From contig JACWAH010000004.1 in NCBI GenBank assembly GCA_014874365.1, forward strand, positions 1-53,271: a DNA stretch of 53,271 nt, given 5' to 3'. Made by a program: the position numbers and the translations under genes. This DNA comes from Thermoplasmatales archaeon (GTDB lineage Archaea > Thermoplasmatota > Thermoplasmata > Thermoplasmatales > Thermoplasmataceae). Position 1 is the stretch's first letter. The number at the start of each line of letters is the position of its first letter. The notes below the pieces were generated by a model. It was not told the DNA's origin. It worked only from the letters and a program-made list of their open reading frames with translations, and searched no databases. This document shows positions 44,025-51,578 of the stretch, in pieces.

Positions 44025-44101
44025 ATTTTATACTCCTTCAATACTATATCTATATATATGTTTATAAACTTATCTGTAATAACTAATTTGGAGGTGAAAA
44101 G
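44025..44101. promoter_or_regulatory. Divergent promoter between the PadR gene and the His-rich protein
   Basis: A 77-base AT-rich spacer. ctatatatatgtttataaac at about 44050-44069 is a plausible TATA region, and GGAGGTGA at 44090-44097 is a perfect Shine-Dalgarno site 5 bases ahead of the ATG at 44102. This strong site is unusual in a window where most genes look leaderless. Confidence 0.6.
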
Positions 44102-44320
44102 ATGTACGGACACAGAAATGGATCTGGATGCGGGCACAGAGGATCTGGCAACTATGGGCAACATTCCCACATGCATGACGGGCCATGCTGGCAGTATTAC
44201 CATGAAGATATTGCACAGGAGGACCGAAAGGAATACCTGGTAGAGCAGAAGAAATACCTTGAAGCAGATCTGAAAGCGGTCGAAGAAGAAATATCCGGGA
44301 TAGAACCAGCAAAACATTGA
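44102..44320 (+). CDS. Small His/Gly-rich protein with C-terminal coiled coil (DUF5320-like)
   Basis: A 72-residue protein. The N-terminal half is rich in His, Gly and Cys (MYGHRNGSGCGHRG and HSHMHDGPCWQ) and could bind a transition metal. The C-terminal half, from about residue 40, is a charged helix (RKEYLVEQKKYLEADLKAVE). This glycine-rich head plus helical tail resembles DUF5320 proteins, common beside metal or redox genes in archaea. It has a perfect Shine-Dalgarno site and is divergent from the PadR regulator, so it is the likely regulated target. Confidence 0.7.
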   Translation: MYGHRNGSGCGHRGSGNYGQHSHMHDGPCWQYYHEDIAQEDRKEYLVEQKKYLEADLKAVEEEISGIEPAKH

Positions 44321-44512
44321 GTAGTTTCCGACTTGGAGAAAGGAGAAAGAAAGGGCGCGCATTTTGCTTTCTCCTGGCATTTATTTACTTCAGAATCATA
44401 TTTTAATAGAAGGGTGGAAACAAGGCCTTATGAAGGGATTCAAGGGTTCATATAACAAATTCATGAAAGAAGAAGTTCAGTTCACTAAAATTGAAACAAT
44501 AAACGGAAAGCA

Positions 44513-44863
44513 TCACGCCATGACTATAGCCGGAACGATGGCCAGCCATGCAAATAGGTACATCAAATTAATTGGGAAGACCCTTATGTTTACCTTTTCA
44601 CCCACTACTGTTATCAAAAGACCCAGGATTATAGTTAACAGTAGAGAGACCAGGCCAACCTGCAGAAGTTGCACTATGGACAAAGACTGGGCCAATTTCA
44701 TTAGCGCCACTTTGGTTGTAACAAAAAATGATGCAAAACTGCACAATGGCACGGTTATTACTGCGAGGATGGGCGGTAATTTTCTAATCATGGCAAGAGG
44801 ATGTTTAAAATCCACCTGAACTTTGAATATCCTGAAATAGAACAAAAAAAGAACTATTCCCAA
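44513..44863 (-). CDS. Putative small membrane protein, possibly truncated
   Basis: A 116-residue frame with three strongly hydrophobic segments: about residues 31-50, 66-90 and 97-116. The last segment is cut by a TGA right inside the membrane helix, and in the next frame more hydrophobic residues follow (CFPFIVSILVN). The gene may therefore be truncated by a frameshift. The start would be a TTG at 44863. The opposite strand has an overlapping 151-codon frame without a signature. Either strand could be coding; I slightly favour the minus frame. Confidence 0.35.
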   Translation of the reverse strand: MGIVLFLFYFRIFKVQVDFKHPLAMIRKLPPILAVITVPLCSFASFFVTTKVALMKLAQSLSIVQLLQVGLVSLLLTIILGLLITVVGEKVNIRVFPINLMYLFAWLAIVPAIVMA

Positions 44864-45359
44864 AAACCAGAGACCTACATACCCTATTTACGGTATAAGA
44901 TAGAAAATCAATTCATTCGGCACAAGCCCCACCTGCTCCTATCCCGAACTTATCAACAAGATTAATAAAGAACTTTCTAAAGAAAGACGCGGGAAATGAA
45001 GCACCGGTTTTTTTCTGATGTTACTGCTTTACTCTTCTATGACCTGGATGATGGCTTTTTCCCAGGCAATGTCTGAATCTTTCTTATGGAGTTTATTGTG
45101 GTGATTCCATCTCTCGCTGTCAGGTATGAAGTCGCAGGAAATTGCAGCGCAACAGGAGAATCTCTTGAACCAATGGGCTTGTCTACCGTTGCTTAAAACT
45201 TTAAGCGAATAATATTCCAGTAAAGACCATAGCATGAATCAACATAATTACTCCTTTTAGTGCGTAATGGTTGATCAACGAGGCAGGAAAGATCAAGATT
45301 CCAGCCTGAATAAACAGTTAAAACCTGCATGAGCAAAGTTCAGGAGGACCCAAAAATCA
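44864..45359. other. Intergenic region with one doubtful small frame
   Basis: About 500 bases. The only candidate is a 68-codon minus-strand frame at 45029-45235 with a Cys/His/Trp-rich middle (FKRFSCCAAISC, then RWNHHNKLHKKD), possibly a small metal-binding protein or a fragment of a larger one. A GGAGG at 45342-45346 precedes the methyltransferase gene. Confidence 0.3.
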
Positions 45360-46028
45360 GTGTGGCGGAGGTATTTTGAGGTAGTTGCACATAATAAGAT
45401 GATGATACAGAAAACTTCCAAAGAATTCTATACAGAGATGGGAGTAGACTGGCTTTCTGAACGAAAGAATGTAGATCAGACGAAGAAAGAGTTGTCGTAT
45501 ATTATTCAATTATTGAAGAAAGACTGGAAGATTTTGGACTTAGCATGTGGATATGGCAGATTTGCAATCCCCTTGGCATCCAATGGATTTAGAGTGGAGG
45601 GTATAGATATAACTCCAGTTTTCATAGAGAGAGCAAAGGAAGAGGCAAAGAAAAGGAATCTTAACATTGAATTTAAGGTTGGGAATATGACGGATTTGCC
45701 TTATGATGACGATTCGTTTGATGCTGTTATCTGCATGTGGAATGCCTTCAGCGAACTTGCACGGGAACAGGAGCAATTAAACGCAATTTTAGAGATCTAT
45801 AGGGTACTCAAAAAAGACGGATTGGCCTTTGTTGAAGTGAGAAACCACAGGTCAAACGGACTGGTGGAAGCAAACGCAATAGATGGATATGAGGCAATGC
45901 CAAGTTATAATCATAACAGGGCCAGTATGAGAAGGTTGATGAAACTCTCACAATTGGAGAATTATGAGATATTCATTGACAACTTTGGCGGACGAAACCG
46001 GCTTATTTTGAAAATACATAAACCTTAG
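45360..46028 (+). CDS. Class I SAM-dependent methyltransferase
   Basis: A 222-residue methyltransferase with the standard Rossmann-like fold. Motif I is ILDLACGYGRFAIPLA, followed by VEGIDITPVFIERA, then FKVGNMTDLPYDDDSFDAVI and YRVLKKDGLAFVEV. The substrate is unknown; no Cys pattern of arsenite methyltransferases is seen despite the nearby arsenic operon. The start may be the GTG at 45360, 14 bases after GGAGG, or the ATG at 45399. It is the last ordinary gene before the accessory island. Confidence 0.85.
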   Translation: MWRRYFEVVAHNKMMIQKTSKEFYTEMGVDWLSERKNVDQTKKELSYIIQLLKKDWKILDLACGYGRFAIPLASNGFRVEGIDITPVFIERAKEEAKKRNLNIEFKVGNMTDLPYDDDSFDAVICMWNAFSELAREQEQLNAILEIYRVLKKDGLAFVEVRNHRSNGLVEANAIDGYEAMPSYNHNRASMRRLMKLSQLENYEIFIDNFGGRNRLILKIHKP

Positions 46029-46146
46029 ATGCCAGGGGCATGAATTCCTTTTTTGTCAGAAAGCCGGGGCATTGAGATAAGGGGTACTGTCAAAAGATAA
46101 ATGTGATTTGCCAGAACATCGATTAGAATTGTGAGCCCAGATAAGA

Positions 46147-46187
46147 ATGGACCGGTCGGGGATTGATTAAAGTTTTAAGTGAATACT
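46147..46187 (+). repeat. 41-bp direct repeat with GACCGGTC palindrome, left copy
   Basis: It matches 50623-50663 at 37 of 41 positions. It begins atggaccggtcggg, including the 8-base palindrome gaccggtc, and continues with ttgattaa, gttttaag and gaatact shared. It lies 15 bases beyond the stop of the last minus-strand island gene. Candidate attachment site, ParB-binding site or operator. Confidence 0.75.
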
Positions 46188-46201
46188 ACCATTAGATTTG
46201 T

Positions 46202-46468
46202 TCAATCAACGGGAGACACGATTTGACCAGTTTCATCATCTACCAAGTAAACGTGAAAATGACTTCCCAACCTTTGAGGAGTGTCACAAGTGTACACTAA
46301 AGTCCATATTCCTGCTGCAAGTAAGGTACCTTGCAAAATTCGGCACTTCCCAACTCCTTTCTTCTTCATGTCAGATACCGCTATATCGTTGATGTCTTGA
46401 AATCCCATATAACAGCATCTTGATAGATAATTTAATTCTTGTAATCTATATTTTTGAGGTTGATGCAA
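46202..46468 (-). CDS. Small protein of unknown function, end of minus-strand island block
   Basis: An 88-codon frame. The second half has a hydrophobic stretch (GTLLAAGIWTLVYTC) and then GSHFHVYLVDDETGQ. The true start may be later, for example the ATG that gives MKKKGVGKC at about residue 34. No family is recognised. It continues the run of small minus-strand genes, and the repeat at 46147 lies just past its end. It could be a fragment of a longer protein. Confidence 0.4.
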   Translation of the reverse strand: MHQPQKYRLQELNYLSRCCYMGFQDINDIAVSDMKKKGVGKCRILQGTLLAAGIWTLVYTCDTPQRLGSHFHVYLVDDETGQIVSPVD

Positions 46469-46486
46469 TGATAAGAACTGGTTTTC

Positions 46487-46699
46487 CTACCTATTCCTAC
46501 GATTCAGTTCGTCTCTCAGCCCCTTAAGCGTGTCTACTGTATTCTCGTGAGCCCATTCCCGATGTTTCTTGTAAACATGACTGTTACAACTTCCTTTAGA
46601 ATAATTTGTGTTATGGCATACAGGGCATTCATAATCCAAAAGTTGCCCAAAACATCCAAGAATAGTTCTATTACCTAGTCGTTCAATACACTTAGACAT
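46487..46699 (-). CDS. Small C2H2-type zinc-finger protein
   Basis: A 70-residue protein with one finger: YECPVCHNTNYSKGSC followed by HVYKKH, giving Cys-x2-Cys and His-x4-His. The C-terminus is a charged helix ending RDELNRRNR. Such small fingers are common in archaeal viruses and plasmids, where they often regulate transcription. The ATG lies two bases after the stop of the upstream 155-residue gene, so the genes are cotranscribed. Confidence 0.65.
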   Translation of the reverse strand: MSKCIERLGNRTILGCFGQLLDYECPVCHNTNYSKGSCNSHVYKKHREWAHENTVDTLKGLRDELNRRNR

Positions 46700-46701
46700 C
46701 C

Positions 46702-47169
46702 CTATTCCTCAAGTAGTTCTCTGAGGAGCTTTACGCCTAAATAAGTCAATAATCCCGTGCCTGCCCCAGATCCAAGAGTTACCAATACAGACTCCAGGAT
46801 TGGATGTTCTGTTGTGTATTTTATGTTCTCATAGTGTGCTTTTCCTGCACCATAACCAGACAAGATGGCTGCAGCAAGGCCAGCAGGTACTTCTGGTGAA
46901 TCCTCTATCAAATGACCAATAGGATCATATTTAGGGTCAACTCTATCTCTATGCACCTTGTAATAGTCACTATATTCTTTCACATGCATGCATTCCGTTC
47001 CATTGATCCTCCTTCGGAAGTCTCTTTTCTGAAGGTCAGGTTCGCCTATGGATTCAACAAACCCATCATAATCATTGGGCGGCGGCACTTTCGTTTTGGA
47101 AACTACTACATCTTTGTGATAACCCAATTTATCTAATCTAGATTTTACCCCTCCCCATTCATAACTCAT
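46702..47169 (-). CDS. Unknown protein with C-terminal membrane segment
   Basis: A 155-residue protein. The first 90 residues are soluble and charged (KSRLDKLGYHKDVVV, EPDLQKRDFRRRING). A glycine-rich hydrophobic region near residues 95-110 (AGLAAAILSGYGAGKAH) and another near 125-148 (LVTLGSGAGTGLLTYLGVKL) could associate with the membrane. No family is recognised. The start overlaps the stop of the preceding zinc-ribbon gene (ATGA), so translation is coupled. Confidence 0.6.
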   Translation of the reverse strand: MSYEWGGVKSRLDKLGYHKDVVVSKTKVPPPNDYDGFVESIGEPDLQKRDFRRRINGTECMHVKEYSDYYKVHRDRVDPKYDPIGHLIEDSPEVPAGLAAAILSGYGAGKAHYENIKYTTEHPILESVLVTLGSGAGTGLLTYLGVKLLRELLEE

Positions 47170-47465
47170 TTTTCATCATCCTCCTTATCACTGAGCCACG
47201 ACAGAAGTGCTGTAAGACCCACGCCAATAACTGCCCCAAGTGCCAAAGTCCCACCGAACCCCAGCTTTATGCCATTTTGCGTGTATCCACAGTTGTGGCA
47301 TTCCCAATGTTCAGCAGTCACAGAAATTCCCGACATTTTCTTACCACATTTCGGGCATGGTATCGGGAGTCCTTCAACACATCCTATTCCATTCCTTAGC
47401 AATCTTTCTTGGGTCTGTTTGAGCAACGTATCCTCACCATCATCTAACCGAACAGTTCTGGCCAC
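47166..47465 (-). CDS. Zinc-ribbon protein with C-terminal membrane anchor
   Basis: A 99-residue protein. Residues about 37-60 form a Cys4 zinc ribbon (CPKCGKKM, then WECHNCGYTQNG), followed by one glycine-rich membrane helix (GTLALGAVIGVGLTALLSWL) and an acidic tail. The zinc ribbon would face the cytoplasm if the tail is anchored. It is followed with ATGA overlap by the 155-residue protein and then by the zinc-finger protein, a three-gene unit. Confidence 0.65.
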   Translation of the reverse strand: MARTVRLDDGEDTLLKQTQERLLRNGIGCVEGLPIPCPKCGKKMSGISVTAEHWECHNCGYTQNGIKLGFGGTLALGAVIGVGLTALLSWLSDKEDDEK

Positions 47466-47569
47466 GTATTCTTATCACTTTATTGTATATAAATACTTAC
47501 AGTAAACTCATGTTTACACATGAAATGTGATTGTATCCTGTCAGTTGAAGGAAGTCATAAGTGAAGCGT

Positions 47570-47878
47570 CTACTGGTTAGTTCCTTTTCTTGGTTCAGGC
47601 GTAACGGGTCTCATATTTCTTCCCAGATGAACTCCATAGAAGATCACCAAAAGAAAATTAATGAGAGTGGCAGGGCCTGGATACAGGGGATTGAATCTGA
47701 GAATTTCAGGAAGGATCCATACGAAAAGTATAAGAGATGCAGCGGAGGCTAAACCGTTTGCCATAACTATACTATCTGCTATGTGCCCTTTTGGTACAAG
47801 ATGGGGAAATTTGTAAAAATATATGAATGAGAAAAGAAGCATTATCAAGTAGCCAACCCACAAATACAAAAGTTCCAT
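47570..47878 (-). CDS. Small membrane protein with three helices
   Basis: A 102-residue protein with hydrophobic segments at about residues 3-22, 37-57 and 68-86, and a basic polar C-terminus (RNMRPVTPEPRKG). No family is recognised. It begins 10 bases after the stop of the next upstream gene (47889-48197) on the same strand, forming a pair of membrane proteins. Gene size and clustering fit a virus- or plasmid-derived region. Confidence 0.6.
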   Translation of the reverse strand: MELLYLWVGYLIMLLFSFIYFYKFPHLVPKGHIADSIVMANGLASAASLILFVWILPEILRFNPLYPGPATLINFLLVIFYGVHLGRNMRPVTPEPRKGTNQ

Positions 47879-47888
47879 TTATTCCTCC

Positions 47889-48197
47889 TTATGAATTGTT
47901 GAATTTATCGACGCTATCTTTTTCAGCAGACGCACTAATTGTGCCTCCCAGCACAGCTCCTAGTATTCCTAAGATTGGGTCGAGTAAGAAGAGAAGCCCT
48001 CCAATAGCCGCACCGGCAAGTGACGCACTACCCATTTCAGCTTGCACTTCTTTGTTTGTATACCAGTTTATGCTTCCCCTAGGACACTTGAGATTGAAAG
48101 AATAAGTTATATCTGACCTCGTTTTGGGAGGTTGCCCCTGAAAGTTTATGTAAACTTTCTCTTGCGGATGTGACTTACACCATGCAAAAAATCTCAT
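47889..48197 (-). CDS. Small protein with glycine-zipper membrane region
   Basis: A 102-residue protein. The N-terminal 60 residues are polar, with Cys and His that might bind a metal (WCKSHPQEK, LKCPRGSINWYTN). Then comes a long hydrophobic glycine-zipper stretch (GSASLAGAAIGGLLFLLDPI and ILGAVLGGTISASAE) and a polar tail. Glycine zippers are typical of oligomeric membrane or pore-forming proteins. No family is recognised. First gene of the minus-strand row of small proteins. Confidence 0.6.
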   Translation of the reverse strand: MRFFAWCKSHPQEKVYINFQGQPPKTRSDITYSFNLKCPRGSINWYTNKEVQAEMGSASLAGAAIGGLLFLLDPILGILGAVLGGTISASAEKDSVDKFNNS

Positions 48198-48268
48198 CTA
48201 TTCCATCACACATCGTTCATGAACCTTCTCACGATTTCTATTGGTAATGAAAAGTAATAATATATCAA

Positions 48269-48640
48269 TTTTCGCCTACCTTTTTCTAAAAGGTACAGTC
48301 GCAGTGCCGTGCAATTATCCCCTAAAACGATTGACATGTGGCACGCACGAGAACCCCTCATATAATCCCGCACCGAGTGGTGTAAGCGTTAGAGGTGGGT
48401 GGTGTGTGGAACACCACACATACACCACGAGCGGCGAGCACAGGACACCACCCTGAATGAGCATAGCGAAAGAAGGGCTTTTAGAAGAGAAGTGCGAGAC
48501 GTAAATCAAAAGAGGGGTTAGATTTGAATTTGAGCCGGAGCATATCAGAACGAATATGTTATGGGGCAACTGAAAAGAAGAGAAGAGGACATACAAAGGG
48601 GGAATCGGGGACGCCAGGAAGTTCCTGGAAGAACTCTAAA
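48269..48640 (+). repeat. Long hairpin-rich direct repeat, left copy
   Basis: This copy shares many blocks in the same order with the region from 52488: the start (ttttcgcctacctttttcta) with its hairpin tacctttt/aaaaggta, then gagtggtgtaagcgttag, then 61 bases identical between 48404-48464 and 52765-52825, then gacgtaaatcaaaagagggg. Inside are hairpins such as gtgtgg-aaca-ccacac. It lacks several hairpin modules found in the right copy. It ends in a truncated antitoxin gene. Confidence 0.85.
48552..48639 (+). pseudogene. Truncated antitoxin gene copy
   Basis: The sequence from GAATATGTTATGG to the TAA at 48637-48639 matches the last half of the intact antitoxin gene at 53039-53212 (VMGQLKRREEDIQ here; VMDQLERSEQDIQ there). 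The promoter and roughly the first 28 codons are missing. A small frameshift separates the front part from the final RKFLEEL. It is a dead copy. Confidence 0.7.
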
Positions 48641-48654
48641 GGGTAACAAATCGC

Positions 48655-49605
48655 CTACGTCTTGACTTGAAATGAAAAAACATAGTGGATACCGTTCCTT
48701 TTATGGTGTACCTCGATTTGGCTCATATTGCGACTCAATCGAAGTACCATATCTTTTAGTTCATCGCTAAAGAGATGCTCTGGTATAATCAGATTAAAAG
48801 TCTGTTCTGGTATTTCATAAGAGTTGCCATGTGGATTACCGTCGGTGTGAACCTCTGCCATAATCCTTAGTCTAGGCCTAACAGACGCCTTTTCAATCTC
48901 CTGCGAAGATGCGATTACCGTTTGATCAGTCATATATGAGAGTGCATTTTCAACTTCTTTCATGACCTCAGGAGAGAGGTGGATGTTCTTGTTGGAGAGA
49001 TTTCCGTGTAAAGCATTAAGAAACATCTGGTAAAAGAGCTTCTCTTTGGGTATCGTTTCAAAGAATGAGCCGTGTATCAGAGATAGTTTGACCTTGTCAC
49101 TTCCACGATGCGTCCTTACCATATAGAAACAATTTCGCTGAAATGTACGATAATCATCCATTGTGGATAATGCCAGGTCTTTACATGACGCTATCTTTGA
49201 GACCAAATCGGTTTGATTTATCACGTCGATTTCATAGAGGCTCTTTGTCTTAGTTGGAATGGTTGAATTAAAAGATGCAATACTTCCTCCTTTCGAATCT
49301 TTAAGTTCGAGGACGCTACCATTTGTAAGTTGACCATTAACCAATGCCGTTTTCATCAAAAAGTCTGGGAATTGCTGCGAAGAAGCGTATTTTAACCCAT
49401 CTCTCAAAGAAGCACAGTCTTCTCTTTTCCAGAAATCAAAGTGAAAGTCGTCTCGTAATACTTTTCTATCATCAGCATAAGCTAGCGAACCTCCAGATGC
49501 CTTTGCGACCATCCCTAGCAAATCGGAATCCAGAGATAGCTTCCGTTTGGATAGAAGGTTCACTCCAGATGCGTACAATTCGAGGATGTCTCCGAAGGAA
49601 ATCAT
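48655..49605 (-). CDS. Putative type II restriction endonuclease, PD-(D/E)XK type
   Basis: A 316-residue protein. A PD-(D/E)XK nuclease core is visible: Pro80-Asp81 in QFPDFLMKT and Glu100-Leu101-Lys102 in GSVLELKDSKGG, the classical P-D-x(18)-E-x-K pattern of type II restriction enzymes. The following SIASFNSTIPTKTK is also reminiscent of such enzymes. The start ATG overlaps the stop of the DNA methyltransferase gene by four bases, the usual layout of a restriction-modification pair. The target sequence cannot be read. Confidence 0.75.
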   Translation of the reverse strand: MISFGDILELYASGVNLLSKRKLSLDSDLLGMVAKASGGSLAYADDRKVLRDDFHFDFWKREDCASLRDGLKYASSQQFPDFLMKTALVNGQLTNGSVLELKDSKGGSIASFNSTIPTKTKSLYEIDVINQTDLVSKIASCKDLALSTMDDYRTFQRNCFYMVRTHRGSDKVKLSLIHGSFFETIPKEKLFYQMFLNALHGNLSNKNIHLSPEVMKEVENALSYMTDQTVIASSQEIEKASVRPRLRIMAEVHTDGNPHGNSYEIPEQTFNLIIPEHLFSDELKDMVLRLSRNMSQIEVHHKRNGIHYVFSFQVKT

Positions 49606-50516
49606 GTGATCACTTGCTGTTTGTCAAATAAAAAATTGTCCAGTGGTCTAGCGTATGGCCATATCTCATCAAGCTTTTCAGTCGGACTGTAATAAGCGCG
49701 GAGCTTAACGATATCATCTGCTTTTCTTAACGAGGAAAGGCGATTCTTGATTAGCTCAAAGTAGTTAGGATCGATTTCTATAGATATGCTTTTCCTCTTG
49801 AGCTGCGACGCAACCATTGCCGTAACACCTGTACCCGCAGTCGGGTCTAACACCGTATCACCTGGAAGCGATGAGGAAAGTATTACTCTCAAAAGCAGTG
49901 CTAAAGGTGCTTGTTGTGTATGCATCCTATTGCCGTTTTTATCTCTAATGGCTTCATCGCCCGCGAAGTACCCCGACGTAAGTTCCCTAATATCATCCCA
50001 TACGTCGGTCAATAATACACCATTTCTACGCTCGGTTTTATAATTCTTCGGAAGGGGCACGTTTGCTCTGAGTTTGTTGAAGATTCTTGGTTTATCGCCT
50101 TTAGTTGCATACACTATTATCTGGTACTGCTTTCCATATCTGATTTCTGAAGGTACTGCGGAAGTCATCTTTCTCCAAATTATCAAATTTTGAAATGTCC
50201 ATCCCGTTTTCCTGAGAGCGTGTAAAACTTCTTCTGTATTCTTCTCTCTCTGCATAAAGTAAATGGCGGCGCCTTGAGAGGACTTCTTGTTGATGAGATC
50301 GAGAACCTCGTCGATCCATTTCCAGTATTCCTCAGTAGGCTGCTCGTCATCAAAATGTAAATAGTCCTTTCCTTGGTTGAAAGGAGGGTCAAAGAAAGTC
50401 AAATCTACAGTATCGCTATCGACGGAGCGCAGTGCCTCAATGCAATCCCCATTGATTACCTGGTTATCTCTTATTTTAATAGATTCGTTATTCTTCATTT
50501 CTAATCCCATAATCAT
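49602..50516 (-). CDS. DNA methyltransferase (N6-adenine or N4-cytosine), beta class
   Basis: A 304-residue DNA methyltransferase of the N6/N4 type. Catalytic motif IV FFDPPFNQGKDY is at residues 41-52, and the SAM-binding motif I LDPTAGTGVTAM comes later, at 223-234. This order (IV before I) is that of the beta class. DPPF favours adenine N6 methylation, but N4 cannot be excluded. Internal starts at residues 4 or 7 are possible. It is the first gene of the coupled pair with the endonuclease, which it should protect against by modifying host DNA. Confidence 0.9.
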   Translation of the reverse strand: MIMGLEMKNNESIKIRDNQVINGDCIEALRSVDSDTVDLTFFDPPFNQGKDYLHFDDEQPTEEYWKWIDEVLDLINKKSSQGAAIYFMQREKNTEEVLHALRKTGWTFQNLIIWRKMTSAVPSEIRYGKQYQIIVYATKGDKPRIFNKLRANVPLPKNYKTERRNGVLLTDVWDDIRELTSGYFAGDEAIRDKNGNRMHTQQAPLALLLRVILSSSLPGDTVLDPTAGTGVTAMVASQLKRKSISIEIDPNYFELIKNRLSSLRKADDIVKLRAYYSPTEKLDEIWPYARPLDNFLFDKQQVIT

Positions 50517-50622
50517 AATCTCTTTCTTATCTCTGCAGTTACAATCGACGCATAAGATAATAATATTTTCGATTCCAAGGTGTAGTACTGCTAATCAGTA
50601 CCATAATTAAACCTAATATAGT

Positions 50623-50663
50623 ATGGACCGGTCGGGATTTGATTAATGTTTTAAGGGAATACT
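50623..50663 (+). repeat. 41-bp direct repeat with GACCGGTC palindrome, right copy
   Basis: Partner of 46147-46187 (37 of 41 identical), 4476 bases away. It lies between the divergent methyltransferase (start 50516) and ParB (start 50774) genes, about 110 bases before the ParB start. Confidence 0.75.
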
Positions 50664-50773
50664 CAACTTTCATGTAAAATTTCCAGTAAGCTCTGCGTGA
50701 AAATCAATACGAAATATTAGTTCAGGGCAGGCGTTATAGTAACGATTAAATAACGTTGATGTGATGTAATTTT

Positions 50774-51547
50774 ATGGAAGTCAAGGATATTGAAATGTCA
50801 AAAATAGTCATATCTCAGCAGAATGCAAGAAAAGACCTAACTGCGGGAAGTGAAGATGCTAACCTAGATGACCTGGCCAATAGCATCAAGGAAAAAGGTT
50901 TACTCAGTCCGATAACAGTGATTCAAAAAGGAGATTTGTACGAATTGATTGTAGGACAGAGAAGATATCTTGCATGCAAGAAACTAGAGTTTAAAAAAAT
51001 CCCCGCCATAATAAGAGATAAGTCGGACGACACTGATTATCTCGCATTATCATTAATAGAAAACATACATCGGTCTGATATGTCCCCGGTTGATAAGGCA
51101 AGGGCATACAGTTCTCTGTTTGACAAGTACAAAGATTACAGCCAAGTATCCAAGGAAACAGGAGTATCTGTTGTAACAATTAGAAAATATGTTAAACTGC
51201 TTGATCTCGCTCCTCAGTTGCAAGACAGGCTCAACACCTCCGAAGGCGTTGTAGGGATTGATGCAATGTCTCGTTTATCTTCAACATTCAGTTCCACAGA
51301 AGATCAGGTCAAAGTCTTTGATAGTGTTAAAGGCTTCACTGGTAAGATGCAGTCCGAAATCATTAAGAGAAGCGAGGGTGACGCTTCCAAAGTGCCGGAA
51401 TTAGTTGAACGGGCAATGCAGGGAGAGTTCAACGTTACTATGTGTCACTATGGTTTCTGTGACCTTATGTCTGGCAAACTTAAGGAAAGAATTAGTGAAC
51501 TAATTGACCAGGGAAAAAGTCTTGATGAGTTGTTGAGCCCTTCTTAG
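50774..51547 (+). CDS. ParB-like DNA-binding protein
   Basis: A 257-residue ParB/Spo0J-family protein. The N-terminal domain carries GQRRYLACKKL (residues 61-71, the C1 box) and LIENIHRSDMSPVDKARAY (94-112, the ENxxR box), residues that bind CTP in ParB proteins. A helix-turn-helix follows at about 122-145 (DYSQVSKETGVSVVTIRKYV). The C-terminal 90 residues are less typical. No ParA is in the window. The ATG lies 25 bases after gattaaataa (50744-50753), so it is probably leaderless. It is followed by a nuclease gene on the same transcript. Confidence 0.88.
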   Translation: MEVKDIEMSKIVISQQNARKDLTAGSEDANLDDLANSIKEKGLLSPITVIQKGDLYELIVGQRRYLACKKLEFKKIPAIIRDKSDDTDYLALSLIENIHRSDMSPVDKARAYSSLFDKYKDYSQVSKETGVSVVTIRKYVKLLDLAPQLQDRLNTSEGVVGIDAMSRLSSTFSSTEDQVKVFDSVKGFTGKMQSEIIKRSEGDASKVPELVERAMQGEFNVTMCHYGFCDLMSGKLKERISELIDQGKSLDELLSPS

Positions 51548-51578
51548 ATTGTATCCTTGGTGCAACGGTGATGTGTCA

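Noticed and set aside
44364-44819. 151-codon plus-strand frame opposite the putative membrane protein
   Set aside because: It has no recognisable domain and looks like the complement of a hydrophobic minus-strand frame. The choice between strands is not certain.
45360-46028. Arsenite methyltransferase (ArsM) because of the nearby arsenic operon
   Set aside because: The conserved cysteines of ArsM are absent and the distance to the operon is more than 2.5 kb with unrelated genes between.
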